Assembly (NCBI RefSeq): GCF_014306625.1
Contig: NZ_JACRYL010000001.1
Span: forward strand, 398,597 to 462,596
Direction of reading: 5' to 3'
DNA length: 64,000 bases
Origin: Pedobacter fastidiosus
GTDB taxonomy: Bacteria > Bacteroidota > Bacteroidia > Sphingobacteriales > Sphingobacteriaceae
A program made the position numbers and the translations under genes. The notes beneath the pieces are model-generated. The model saw only the letters and a list, made by a program, of their open reading frames with translations. It ran no database searches and was not told the DNA's origin. Within the stretch, counting starts at the first letter, position 1. Each line of letters begins with the position of its first letter. Positions 45,018-53,696 of the stretch are shown here, one piece after another.

Positions 45018-45611
45018 TCATTTTTGCTTTCTAATCCTGCTTAATGTTTCCTGAGAAATCCCTAAGTAAGATGCAATGTGCCCTAACGACACTCTATTGA
45101 ATAATTTGGGATTATGCAACATCAGCTGATCGTAGCGTTGCTTGGCACTTAACATTCTTAAATTATTGGTTTGTTCCTCGTTGCGGATGTAATAATATTC
45201 TGTGAGTTTCCTGCCCGAATAATTAAACTCCATAAACTGAAGATACATTTCATCTAATTTATCTCGCTTAACAGCAATCAACGTAGAATCTTCAAGCGTT
45301 TCTATATATTCAAAACTTGGCTGACCGGTAAAAAAACCATAAACAGAAATAAGCAGTTCGTTTTCAAACAGAAACCAAGTATTAGTTTCCTTGCCTTCTT
45401 TATCAAGATAATAAACCCTTGCGCCACCGTTTACAATAAAATATATGGTATTGCTATGGTCTCCAGCATTTAATAAAATGGTTTTCCTTTTAACTCCAAC
45501 AACCTCGCTATTCTTAATTATGGCAACTTTTATTTCTTCGCTAAGCGGATAAATTGAATTAAAAACTGCAAATATTCCCTGATAATGAGCTGGATAAGTT
45601 TCGTTAGGCAT
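45018..45611 (-). CDS. Crp/Fnr-family transcriptional regulator
   Basis: The 197-residue product has a cyclic-nucleotide-binding-like beta-roll (about 25-125, with 'ILLNAGDHSNTIYFIVNGGA') and a C-terminal helix-turn-helix 'LGHIASYLGISQETLSRIR'. The recognition helix has Glu 188, Ser 191 and Arg 192, the E--SR pattern that in FNR reads TTGA half-sites. There is no N-terminal Cys cluster, so it is not an oxygen-sensing FNR, and the ligand is unknown. It lies directly upstream of one of three TTGAC-N4-GTCAA promoters and is the natural candidate for their activator. Confidence 0.9.
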   Translation of the reverse strand: MPNETYPAHYQGIFAVFNSIYPLSEEIKVAIIKNSEVVGVKRKTILLNAGDHSNTIYFIVNGGARVYYLDKEGKETNTWFLFENELLISVYGFFTGQPSFEYIETLEDSTLIAVKRDKLDEMYLQFMEFNYSGRKLTEYYYIRNEEQTNNLRMLSAKQRYDQLMLHNPKLFNRVSLGHIASYLGISQETLSRIRKQK

Positions 45612-45657
45612 AGCTAAAATTTATAACGGGATGTTATTAAGAAACAGGGAGAATATT

Positions 45658-45665
45658 CAAATATA
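45658..45665 (-). promoter_or_regulatory. Predicted -7 box of the Crp/Fnr gene
   Basis: The minus strand reads TATATTTG, 46 nt upstream of the regulator's start. It has no palindrome of the TTTTGAC type, so autoregulation through that site is not indicated. Confidence 0.45.
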
Positions 45666-45668
45666 GAA

Positions 45669-46511
45669 TTATGAATTTAAAGTACACTTATAAATAGTAG
45701 TATTCAATTCTTCAGTATCTCGATCTTCGCAAAGCAAAAATTCAATTTTATTTTCGTACTCTTTCAGTACTGTAATGCCCTCAAATTTTTGACTGTTTGA
45801 GATCTTATGGATGAAGTTAAGCTTCAATGTGTCTAAATCTAGGCAACCTAAAAAGCTTCCCAGTATTTCTCCATCGTTATAGGTTGAGCTTGTATCTTCG
45901 GCAGTAGAGATGAAATAGATTTTGTTTTTATGTAAAACCGCATCGGTAAAAGATGAGGCGATATGATTAATGTTTGGAAGCAAAATTCGAATGAATGAAG
46001 TTTTTTCAGCCTTAGCCAAACTAGATCCCGCTATTTTAAAAATGCCATTTGTTGCAGATTCTCCATTTCCACGATTAAAAAGCAACCATTCAGATCCAGT
46101 AAAAATGGCGCCTTCGATATTAAAGTTTTCATGATTTATGGAAGATGCTGATCTTAGTTTATTGTAAACATCTGTTAAATCTGTCTGCGTAATTTTTTTA
46201 TTTACCAGATCATATTGAACCATCAAATTTCGCTTGGCTGTTGATCCAGACCCTAAAATATACAGTACATTTTCATGTTGACATAATACCTCGAAATCGG
46301 GTTTTAAGGCTTTCGGAATATTCTCTGATGGAACAGATGGCCCTCCAAAAAACAGTTGAATTTTGTTCAGGCTTTTGGTGCTTATGTTGTATTCATAAAG
46401 ATAACTACTATTGTCGCCAATAACATAAAGCAGGTTATTGGATAGAAATAAACCCGAAGCTGAGCCAATCCCTTTAATCTGTGCAAAAGTTTCTAAATGT
46501 ATATTATGCAT
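45669..46511 (-). CDS. Predicted beta-propeller protein of unknown function
   Basis: From ATG 46511 the product has 280 residues made of repeating beta-strand blocks such as 'GSASGLFLSNNLLYVIGDNS' and 'NVLYILGSGS', suggesting a propeller fold (DUF6929-like in my recollection). No signal peptide is seen, so a cytoplasmic location is likely. Function is unknown. The longer frame to 46535 would run into the terminator of the upstream gene. Confidence 0.6.
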   Translation of the reverse strand: MHNIHLETFAQIKGIGSASGLFLSNNLLYVIGDNSSYLYEYNISTKSLNKIQLFFGGPSVPSENIPKALKPDFEVLCQHENVLYILGSGSTAKRNLMVQYDLVNKKITQTDLTDVYNKLRSASSINHENFNIEGAIFTGSEWLLFNRGNGESATNGIFKIAGSSLAKAEKTSFIRILLPNINHIASSFTDAVLHKNKIYFISTAEDTSSTYNDGEILGSFLGCLDLDTLKLNFIHKISNSQKFEGITVLKEYENKIEFLLCEDRDTEELNTTIYKCTLNS

Positions 46512-46527
46512 GGTTTTAAGGTAATAA

Positions 46528-46556
46528 AAAAGCATCGGGTTTTGGCCGATGCTTTT
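46528..46556 (-). terminator. Terminator of the 2OG-Fe(II) oxygenase gene
   Basis: AAAAGCATCGG (46528-46538) pairs with CCGATGCTTTT (46546-46556) as a perfect 11-bp stem. On the minus strand it is followed by TTTTTTATT. It sits right in front of the propeller gene, leaving very little room for a promoter of its own. Confidence 0.8.
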
Positions 46557-46620
46557 ACTTAATTGGTTTTTTTTGAGGTGCCAGACTTCAAACTCCCGAC
46601 TCCTGACATCCGTCTAAAAT

Positions 46621-47583
46621 TTATTTCTTCAATCCAATTTCTCTTAATCTTTCATCAAGATATTCTCCAGCCGTCATATCGCTATACACTTTAGGGTGTT
46701 CAGCATCAATGGTTGAGGGTAAACTTGCCAAATCCATATCACTTCGTGGATGTAAGAAAAATGGAACCGAGAAACGAGAAGTTTTCATCAATTCGCGAGG
46801 CGGATTAACCACTCTGTGCGTGGTCGATTTTAATTTGTTATTGGTTAAGCGTTGCAACATATCGCCTACGTTTACCACAATATCAGTGTGATGCGCTTTG
46901 ATTGGCAACCATTCGTTACTTCGGGTTAAAACTTCCAAACCATCGGCACTAGCGCCAATTAATAAAGTAATCAGGTTAATATCTTCATGTGCACCCGCAC
47001 GAACTGCATCATCTGGAATAGTTTCGGGATTTTCTATCGGGAAGTAATGGATTCCTCTTAAAATAGAATTTCCGTTGTGTACGTGTTTGTCAAAATAATC
47101 AATAGGTAATTCTAAATAAGTTGCAATGGCACGTAAAAGATGCGTTCCGTTTTCTTCTAGCTTTTTGTAAATGCCACCTGTTACCTTATTAAAATCTGGA
47201 AGTTCTTCTAAGATTTCATTGTCCGGATATTGATTTTTAACAGGATCACCGTCTGTAACTTCTTGCCCAATTTGCCAAAATTCCTTTAAATCTGGAGTTT
47301 TAGCGCCCTTTGCTGTTTCTTTTCCTGCACTTGTATATCCACGCTGACCAGCAAGCTCTGGTTTTTCGTATTTTCTTTTTGTTTCTACTGGTAAGGAAAA
47401 AGCTGCTTTAATGTTTTCATAAAGTTTGTCAATCAAATCCTGACTTAAACCATGATTTGTGATCGTTACGAAACCAGAATCGTTGAATGCTCTTCCAAGT
47501 TCATCAGAAAATTTCTTGCGTTCTTCTTCAGTTCCGTTAATGTACGAGCCTAAATCTAAACAGGGAATATACGGTGTAGACAT
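46621..47583 (-). CDS. 2-oxoglutarate/Fe(II)-dependent oxygenase, isopenicillin-N-synthase type
   Basis: The 320-residue enzyme has the DIOX_N start ('IPCLDLGSYINGTEEERKKF'), then the double-stranded beta-helix core with H-x-D in 'AGAHEDINLITLLIG', the distal His in 'KSTTHRVVNPP', and Arg-x-Ser in 'RFSVPFFLHP' that binds 2-oxoglutarate. All cofactor residues are present. It likely hydroxylates a small molecule; bacterial relatives act in diverse pathways, so the substrate is open. Confidence 0.88.
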   Translation of the reverse strand: MSTPYIPCLDLGSYINGTEEERKKFSDELGRAFNDSGFVTITNHGLSQDLIDKLYENIKAAFSLPVETKRKYEKPELAGQRGYTSAGKETAKGAKTPDLKEFWQIGQEVTDGDPVKNQYPDNEILEELPDFNKVTGGIYKKLEENGTHLLRAIATYLELPIDYFDKHVHNGNSILRGIHYFPIENPETIPDDAVRAGAHEDINLITLLIGASADGLEVLTRSNEWLPIKAHHTDIVVNVGDMLQRLTNNKLKSTTHRVVNPPRELMKTSRFSVPFFLHPRSDMDLASLPSTIDAEHPKVYSDMTAGEYLDERLREIGLKK

Positions 47584-47879
47584 GTTTTTTAATTTTAATG
47601 TAGTACGAATTTAAAAAAGAATTGTTAATAAGTGTATTCTAGGTTGAAATTATAGATTCAATAAATTAAAAATCAATAATTTAAGTTATTAACACTAACA
47701 AGAGATTCCACAAAATGTTAGATTGTCATGTAAAATCCATTATTAATCTCCCAGAAACTTTAGGTGATTTTATTTCGTAATATAGTAGAGATTTGCCACA
47801 GAGACTCAGAATACACGGAATTAATACACCATTCTCCGTGTTTTAATCCATGTTTCGGTGGTATAAACATACACACAAT
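47584..47879. other. Intergenic region between divergent genes
   Basis: About 300 bp with no gene. Near 47800 a degenerate 'ccacagagactcaga' stretch is followed by ACACGGA ... TCCGTGT (a 7-bp stem with a long loop). It resembles a decayed dispersed repeat. Promoters are not clear. Confidence 0.35.
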
Positions 47880-48479
47880 ATGAAAAAAATAATTTTAATT
47901 TTATTATCAGTATTGGCTTTAAATCAAGCTAATGCGCAAGGGAAGAAAACCGAAAAGGCAACTTTCGGAATGGGATGTTTTTGGTGTACAGAAGCTATAT
48001 TTCAGAAATTGAAAGGCGTTGTTTCCGTTAAATCTGGTTATGAAGGCGGACAGTTGGAAAACCCTACTTATGAAGAAGTTTGTACTGGCTTAACCGGTCA
48101 TGCCGAAGTTTTGGAAATTACTTATAATCCAATGGAAATTACATATTCCGATTTATTGGAAGTTTTTTGGAAAAGCCATGATCCAACAACATTAAACCGT
48201 CAAGGTGCAGATAGCGGAACGCAATATCGTTCGGTTGTTTTTTACCATACACCAGAGCAGAAAGCTTTAGCCGAAAAGTATAAAACAGAGTTGAACAAAA
48301 CTAATGCCTATGGCAAAAAAGTGGTAACCGCTATTGAATCTGCTAGGCCTTTTTATGTTGCCGAAAATTATCATCAGAATTATTACCTAAAAAATGGTGA
48401 TGCCCCATATTGCAGATTGGTAATTTTACCGAAGCTAGAAAAGCTTGAGAAAGTTTTTAAAGCAAAGCTGAAGAATTAA
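47880..48479 (+). CDS. msrA: Peptide-methionine (S)-S-oxide reductase, secreted
   Basis: From ATG 47880 the product has 199 residues, with a signal peptide ('ALNQANAQG') in front of the MsrA core. 'GMGCFWCTEAIF' carries the catalytic Cys, with 'GYEGG', 'GHAEVLEITY' and 'YRSVVFYH'. The enzyme repairs oxidised methionine; export means it protects periplasmic proteins. A downstream GDAPYC gives a candidate resolving Cys. An upstream ATG at 47850 is less likely since it precedes the signal peptide. Confidence 0.93.
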   Translation: MKKIILILLSVLALNQANAQGKKTEKATFGMGCFWCTEAIFQKLKGVVSVKSGYEGGQLENPTYEEVCTGLTGHAEVLEITYNPMEITYSDLLEVFWKSHDPTTLNRQGADSGTQYRSVVFYHTPEQKALAEKYKTELNKTNAYGKKVVTAIESARPFYVAENYHQNYYLKNGDAPYCRLVILPKLEKLEKVFKAKLKN

Positions 48480-48504
48480 TATTGAGAAGGATATATAATT
48501 TTCT

Positions 48505-48543
48505 AAACCCCGTTTCTTATTTGATAAATAGAAACGGGGTTTT
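48505..48543 (+). terminator. Terminator of msrA
   Basis: AAACCCCGTTTC pairs with GAAACGGGGTTT over 12 bp with a 14-nt loop, followed by TTATTT. It begins 26 bp after the msrA stop. Confidence 0.85.
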
Positions 48544-48633
48544 TATTTGCTCCGTTTGCTAATCCGGATGGTTTAAACTGCTGTGGATAGCATGGAATTA
48601 ATTTATTTAAACCGTATTGGAGCGATATACTTT

Positions 48634-48690
48634 TTTAAAGTTTTGACAACTTTAATAGTAATATAGAAAGAAAGTTGTCAAAACTTTAAA
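48634..48690. repeat. Single perfect hairpin of family A
   Basis: TTTAAAGTTTTGACAACTTT (48634-48653) and its exact reverse complement (48671-48690) flank a 17-nt loop. This is the longest perfect arm pair of family A. It lies between the msrA terminator and cysS. Confidence 0.8.
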
Positions 48691-48851
48691 GCGAAAATCT
48701 CTTCTTTATCGAAGCGAAAAGTTTTGTTGATGTTTCATTTTTTCATTGCCAGATCCTTTCCAAAAAACCCACTTTCATTTAACAATTGTCAATTAACCAA
48801 TTTGAACAATTAAACAATTAACCATTTCTCAAACATTCCGATGCTAAATAT

Positions 48852-48859
48852 TACATTTG
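48852..48859 (+). promoter_or_regulatory. -7 box of cysS, 4 nt from the start codon
   Basis: TACATTTG matches TAnnTTTG; the four bases CAAT separate it from the ATG at 48864. A leaderless or nearly leaderless cysS mRNA is predicted. Confidence 0.55.
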
Positions 48860-48863
48860 CAAT

Positions 48864-50324
48864 ATGAATACTGGCTTACAGCTTTATAATACGCTTTCTC
48901 GTAAAAAAGAACTTTTTCAACCATTAAATGCACCCAATGTTGGGATGTATGTTTGTGGTCCAACTGTATATAGCGATGTGCATTTGGGCAATTGTCGCAC
49001 TTTTATGTCGTTCGATTTAATTTTTAGATACCTTAAATATTCGGGTTATAAAGTTCGCTATGTACGTAATATTACCGATGCTGGTCACTTAGAGGGCGAT
49101 AGAGATGAGGGTGATGATAAATTTGCGAAAAGAGCGAAGTTAGAACAGCTCGAGCCAATGGAGATTGTACAAAAGTACACTTTGGGTTTCCATGATGTAA
49201 TGCGGATGCTGAATACTTTATCACCGAGTATAGAACCAACAGCTACAGGTCATATCATCGAGCAGATTGAAATGATCAAGGTTATAATCGCCAATGGGTA
49301 TGGTTATGAGATTGATGGAAACGTTTATTTTGATGTAGAAAAGTACAGCGAAAAGTACAACTATACCATATTAACCAATCGTAATTTGGAAGATATGTTG
49401 GCAAATACCAGAGAATTGGGTGGACAGAATGAGAAACGCGGTCGTTTGGATTTTGCCCTTTGGATTAAAGCTAAACCCGAAACTTTAATGCAATGGCAAT
49501 CGCCTTGGGGCATGGGTTTCCCGGGCTGGCATATAGAATGTTCGGCAATGAGCGCCAAATATTTGGGTGCGGAATTTGATATTCACGGCGGTGGAATGGA
49601 CTTGGCGGCAACGCACCATACCAATGAAATTGCACAATCTGAAGCGTGCAGTCATCATCAACCTGCACGTTATTGGATGCACACCAATATGCTTACGGTA
49701 AATGGAACACGAATGTCTAAATCGGCAGGGAATGGTTTTCTTCCTTTAGAGTTATTTACAGGAGATCATCCGCTTTTGAAGAAAGGTTATAGCCCGATGA
49801 CGGTTAAATTTTTCATGTTGCAGGCACATTATCGCAGCACGTTAGATTTTTCTAATGAAGCTTTAGAGGCATCGGAAAAAGGTTTCAGAAGGTTAATGGC
49901 TGCGGTAAATTTATTGGATAAGTTATCCGTTTCGGATCAAAGCGATTTTGGGATAGATGCTTTAAAAGAGAAGTGTGTTAACGCAATGAATGATGATTTT
50001 AATAGCCCGGTTTTAATTGCCGAGTTGTTTGAAGCGGTAAGAATTATCAATACCGTTTACGATGGTAAAGGTAAAATCTCTGCAGAATCATTAGAGAAAT
50101 TAAAGCAGTTAATCAATGATTTCGTTTTTGATATTTTGGGTTTAAAAGATGAAGAAACCAGAAATTTAGAAATGAATAGCGTTTTAGAAATGGTAATCGA
50201 ATTGCGTAAAGAAGCAAAGGAAAATAAAGATTATGCAACTTCTGATAAGATTAGAATCGGTTTGCAAGAATTGGGAATCCAACTAAAAGATGGTAAAGAA
50301 GGCACAACTTGGAGTAAGGCATAA
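48864..50324 (+). CDS. cysS: Cysteine--tRNA ligase
   Basis: The 486-residue enzyme shows the class I HIGH-type motif in 'SDVHLGNCRTFMSFD', the zinc Cys in 'YVCGPTVYSD', the ligands 'WHIECSAMS' and 'THHTNEIAQSEA', and the KMSKS motif as 'GTRMSKSAGN'. The C-terminal DALR-like helical domain is present. It charges tRNA-Cys. The M28 peptidase gene follows 19 bp later, so the two are probably co-transcribed. Confidence 0.97.
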   Translation: MNTGLQLYNTLSRKKELFQPLNAPNVGMYVCGPTVYSDVHLGNCRTFMSFDLIFRYLKYSGYKVRYVRNITDAGHLEGDRDEGDDKFAKRAKLEQLEPMEIVQKYTLGFHDVMRMLNTLSPSIEPTATGHIIEQIEMIKVIIANGYGYEIDGNVYFDVEKYSEKYNYTILTNRNLEDMLANTRELGGQNEKRGRLDFALWIKAKPETLMQWQSPWGMGFPGWHIECSAMSAKYLGAEFDIHGGGMDLAATHHTNEIAQSEACSHHQPARYWMHTNMLTVNGTRMSKSAGNGFLPLELFTGDHPLLKKGYSPMTVKFFMLQAHYRSTLDFSNEALEASEKGFRRLMAAVNLLDKLSVSDQSDFGIDALKEKCVNAMNDDFNSPVLIAELFEAVRIINTVYDGKGKISAESLEKLKQLINDFVFDILGLKDEETRNLEMNSVLEMVIELRKEAKENKDYATSDKIRIGLQELGIQLKDGKEGTTWSKA

Positions 50325-50343
50325 TTTAAACTTTTAGCTTAAA

Positions 50344-51321
50344 ATGAATAAAAAACTTTTAATCTTTTTTGCAATTGCACTAATTGGTTTTCAGGCTTGT
50401 AGAAATGATAAAAAAGATTCGAGCGAAACCAGCAATCAAGAAATTAAATTAGTTTCACCAGATTTTAATGCAGATAGTGCTTATGCGTATGTTAAAACTC
50501 AGGTAGATTTTGGGCCTCGAATTCCTGGAACAATGGCGCACCAAAAATGTGCAGAGTATCTTGTTTCGAAGTTAAAATCATTTGGTGCAGAAGTTAAAAT
50601 TCAAGGCGCTAAAACAACAACTTTTGATGGGAAGATTTATCAGCTGAAAAATATTTTGGCAAGCTTTAATTCTGGCAATAAGAATAGAGTTTTGATAACT
50701 GCCCATTGGGATGCTCGTCCATTTTCTGATCAAGATGCTGATCCTGCAAATCACAGCAAATCGTTCGATGCGGCTAATGATGCTGGAAGCGGTGTTGCCG
50801 TAATTTTAGAAATGGCCCGTCAAATTCAGCAAAAACAACCAAATGTAGGGGTAGATTTTGTTTTATGGGATTTAGAAGATTATGGTAAAGCGAAAGATGA
50901 AACTCCCGATGAAATAACTTGGTGCTTAGGTTCTCAGTATTGGGCGAAAAATGCAGTCAGTACAGGTTATAAAGCACTTTATGGAATTAATCTGGATATG
51001 GTTGGTAGTGGAAATGCGCAATTTTCACAAGATGAAATTTCTCGTCAATCTGCGCCGGATGTTGAAAAAAAAGTTTGGGACATTGGTAATGAAATTGGTT
51101 ATCCATCATTTTTTGTAAATCTTCCAAGCGGAAGAATTGTTGATGACCATGTTTGGATGAATAAGGCAGGCATTCCATCTATAGATATTATTCATTACAA
51201 TGACAATAGCGGTTTTTATATAAATTGGCATACCCAATTGGATAATTTAGCCAATATTGATAAGAATACGCTAAAGGCAACAGGACAAACTGTTCTTGAA
51301 ACCATTTATAGAGAGAAATAA
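50344..51321 (+). CDS. M28-family peptidase lipoprotein (glutaminyl-cyclase-like)
   Basis: The 325-residue product has a lipobox 'FQAC' (Cys 19). Zinc ligands of the M28 fold are visible: 'ITAHWDARPFSD' (His, Asp), 'NDAGSGVAV', 'WDLEDYGK' (Glu, Asp), 'NLDMVGSG' (Asp) and 'WHTQLDN' (His). The 'AHWDARP' and 'WHTQLDN' forms match bacterial glutaminyl-peptide cyclotransferase-like proteins better than aminopeptidases. It acts on peptide N-termini in the periplasm. Confidence 0.88.
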   Translation: MNKKLLIFFAIALIGFQACRNDKKDSSETSNQEIKLVSPDFNADSAYAYVKTQVDFGPRIPGTMAHQKCAEYLVSKLKSFGAEVKIQGAKTTTFDGKIYQLKNILASFNSGNKNRVLITAHWDARPFSDQDADPANHSKSFDAANDAGSGVAVILEMARQIQQKQPNVGVDFVLWDLEDYGKAKDETPDEITWCLGSQYWAKNAVSTGYKALYGINLDMVGSGNAQFSQDEISRQSAPDVEKKVWDIGNEIGYPSFFVNLPSGRIVDDHVWMNKAGIPSIDIIHYNDNSGFYINWHTQLDNLANIDKNTLKATGQTVLETIYREK

Positions 51322-51451
51322 TTTCTCCAATTTGGTAATCTTTAAGGCAGCTCTATGCTGGATTTCCATACAGAATGTGCAATTGTTAATTACTTTTGAG
51401 TGCATGAATTGAAGAATATTTTATATTCGCCAAACATATATCTAAACCATA

Positions 51452-52309
51452 ATGAAACAATTACTTTCAACTACAATAGCTGTTGCTTTAACATTAAGTG
51501 CTTTTGCACAAAAGAGCGATGGAACCACAAAATCATTAGTAAACGCAGAAAAAGAATTTGCTAAATCTATCGCAAAAAATGGTGATAAAGATTCGTATTT
51601 AGATTATTCACTTAGTAGTGCATTGGTGTTCAGACCAAATCCTGTAAATGCAAAAACTTTTTATGCAAGCCAAACAAAAGGGATGAATGAAGTTACTTGG
51701 GAGCCAACTTTGGCTAAAGTATCTCGCAGTGGCGATTTGGGTTTCACAACTGGTCCTTACGCAATAGGGGCAGATGATAAAAAATATGGTCAGTATTTAT
51801 CTATTTGGAAAACAGAAAACGGTAAATGGAAATTGGCAATCGATTTAGGTACATCTAGTAATAAACCACTAAGTAAAGTAACCACACAATTTGTTGAACC
51901 AAAAGACCATGTTGCGCCAAAATTCCTTAATGAAAGAGAAATTAAGGCAGGTAAAGACATCATCTTAACCACCGAAAAAACCTTAAATACTTTATTGAAA
52001 ACACACGGGATTGCTGCTTTCGGAGGTTTCTTAACGGAAGATGCAAGATTGCTTTTCCCCGGTAATGATGCCATAAACGGTAAAGGCAAAATCATTTCTT
52101 ATTTTAATGGAATGATTAGTAAAATAAGCTTAAAAACTAATGGTGTAGATAAAGCAATAGGTAGCGATTTGGCATACACGTATGGCGTTGCAACGATAGA
52201 TTATAAAGCCGATTTAAGAGAAAGCTTTAATTATGTTTTTGTTTATGAAAAAGCTGCAGATCACACCTGGAACTTAATTGTACAGGCATTTGTGCCTGCT
52301 GAAAGATAA
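51452..52309 (+). CDS. Secreted protein with two NTF2/SnoaL-like domains
   Basis: The 285-residue product has a signal peptide ('LSAFAQ'), then two similar segments with 'GDLGFTTGPYAIG' / 'YLSIWKTENGKWKLAIDLG' in the first and 'GSDLAYTYGVATIDY' / 'NYVFVYEKAADHTWNLI' in the second. This is the pattern of DUF4440/NTF2-like alpha+beta barrels. No enzyme motif is clear; a ligand-binding role is possible. Confidence 0.65.
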   Translation: MKQLLSTTIAVALTLSAFAQKSDGTTKSLVNAEKEFAKSIAKNGDKDSYLDYSLSSALVFRPNPVNAKTFYASQTKGMNEVTWEPTLAKVSRSGDLGFTTGPYAIGADDKKYGQYLSIWKTENGKWKLAIDLGTSSNKPLSKVTTQFVEPKDHVAPKFLNEREIKAGKDIILTTEKTLNTLLKTHGIAAFGGFLTEDARLLFPGNDAINGKGKIISYFNGMISKISLKTNGVDKAIGSDLAYTYGVATIDYKADLRESFNYVFVYEKAADHTWNLIVQAFVPAER

Positions 52310-52331
52310 TTATAATGTGAATTTTTGAAGA

Positions 52332-52362
52332 GGGCGCTCCTAAAAAGAGACGCCCTTTTTTG
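52332..52362 (+). terminator. Terminator of the NTF2-like gene
   Basis: GGGCG-CTC pairs with GAG-A-CGCCC (one bulge) and is followed by TTTTTTT. It starts 23 bp after the stop codon. Confidence 0.75.
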
Positions 52363-52423
52363 TTGATCTTTTTTTTGCAAGCTTTAGCTAAAATACTTTT
52401 TTCCCAATTCCGAAGAATATAAT

Positions 52424-52539
52424 GTCAATCTGAGGAACGAAGAATCCCTAGCCTATCAACCCCAAACCAGCTATTTGGATTGTACCCTGTTTTAAGCCCA
52501 GCTTTCATCATTTGGGGATTCTTCGTTCTTCAGAATGAC
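52424..52539. repeat. Long inverted repeat, family D
   Basis: The arm 52424-52448 (core GAACGAAGAATCCC) recurs inverted at 52515-52539 (core GGGATTCTTCGTTC) with three mismatches over 25 bp and a 66-bp loop. Such 'GTCATTCTGAGGAACGAAG' elements are frequent in Bacteroidota genomes. The remaining gap to 52737 shows no gene. Confidence 0.65.
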
Positions 52540-52737
52540 AAAAAGTCAAAAAAAGAGGTCTCTTTCATTGTTAACGCTAGCAAATTTTTAAAGTAATTAA
52601 TCAGCCCCATAAGAAATATAAGAACAACACGCTAATAGTTTCTAGCATTCATTTTTATGGTAAATTAAACGTATTTATTATCCGCACAGGTTAGTAACTT
52701 AATTCCTATTTTTACGTTTATTCCTAAAACGAATTAC

Positions 52738-53622
52738 ATGCATAAAAAATTACTTACACTCTCTACACTTATTTTATTTTTTCTAGGTGTCTCCGCTCAA
52801 AAGCAAAAATTTGATATTCAGGGAAAAGCTGGTGCCAGAGGTATTATGCCAGAAAACACAATTGAAGGAATGCTAAAAGCTCTGGATCTGGGCGTAACCA
52901 CTTTGGAAATGGATGCTGTAATTTCTAAAGATAAGCAGGTTGTGCTTTCTCAAGAACCATATTTTAACAACGAAATTTCTTTAATGCCAAATGGGAAGCC
53001 GATTAGTTTCAAAGATCAGAAGAAATACAACATCTATAAAATGGATTATGATGAAGTTAAAAAGTTTGATGTTGGAAGTAAAGTACATGCCCGTTTTCCT
53101 GGTCAAATGAAATTTAAGGCGTATAAGCCATTGCTTTCTGAAACGATTGATGCCGTTGAAGCCTATGCAAAAGAACATAAGTTGGCCAAGCCAGTTTACA
53201 GCATCGAAACAAAAACCATTAAAAACGGCGATAACGAATTCCAGCCAGAGCCTGCAGAATTTGTGGATCTGATAATGGATATTGTTAATGCTAGAAAGAT
53301 TTCTAAACGTGTGATTATCGAATCTTTTGATATGCGAACTTTACAATATCTGCATGAGAAATATCCTAAAATACAAACCTCCTTGTTAATTGATGAGAAA
53401 GAACCTTTCGAAGATTATATTGAGAAACTGGGTTTTAAACCAACAATTTATAGTCCGTATTCTGTTTTGGTTGGAAAAGGTTTGGTAGATCGTTGCCACG
53501 ATATGGGCGTAAAAATTATCCCGTGGACGGTTAATACGGTAAAGGAAATTAAATATTTTATGAGTTTGGGAGTAGATGGTGTAATTACCGATTATCCAAA
53601 CTTAATGGGGCAATTGAAATAG
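52738..53622 (+). CDS. GDPD-family protein lacking both catalytic histidines
   Basis: The 294-residue secreted protein ('LGVSAQ') has the glycerophosphodiester phosphodiesterase barrel: 'GARGIMPENTIEGMLKALD', 'TLEMDAVISKDKQVV' (Glu 57, Asp 59 kept), 'YSIETKTI' and 'GVDGVITDYPN'. Relatives of this type read GHRGARG and SHEP at the two active-site His positions. Here they read 'GKAGARG' (Lys 30, Ala 31) and 'SQEP' (Gln 72). Both catalytic His residues are therefore gone, and the protein is probably not an active phosphodiesterase. It may be a binding or regulatory pseudoenzyme. Confidence 0.8.
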   Translation: MHKKLLTLSTLILFFLGVSAQKQKFDIQGKAGARGIMPENTIEGMLKALDLGVTTLEMDAVISKDKQVVLSQEPYFNNEISLMPNGKPISFKDQKKYNIYKMDYDEVKKFDVGSKVHARFPGQMKFKAYKPLLSETIDAVEAYAKEHKLAKPVYSIETKTIKNGDNEFQPEPAEFVDLIMDIVNARKISKRVIIESFDMRTLQYLHEKYPKIQTSLLIDEKEPFEDYIEKLGFKPTIYSPYSVLVGKGLVDRCHDMGVKIIPWTVNTVKEIKYFMSLGVDGVITDYPNLMGQLK

Positions 53623-53640
53623 AAAATCTATTTATAAAAG

Positions 53641-53667
53641 AAATGCGCTGAGTTACTCAGCGCATTT
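53641..53667. terminator. Bidirectional terminator, perfect 12-bp stem
   Basis: AAATGCGCTGAG-TTA-CTCAGCGCATTT, followed by CTTTTT on the plus side and CTTTTATAAAT on the minus side. It serves the GDPD-like gene and the convergent small gene at 53697. Confidence 0.88.
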
Positions 53668-53696
53668 CTTTTTACATCATTATACGTGCAAAAGGC

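Noticed and set aside
45658..45665. Autoregulation of the Crp/Fnr gene through its own palindrome
   Set aside because: No TTTTGAC-N4-GTCAAAA site exists upstream of its start; the nearest copy is downstream of its stop and belongs to the next gene.
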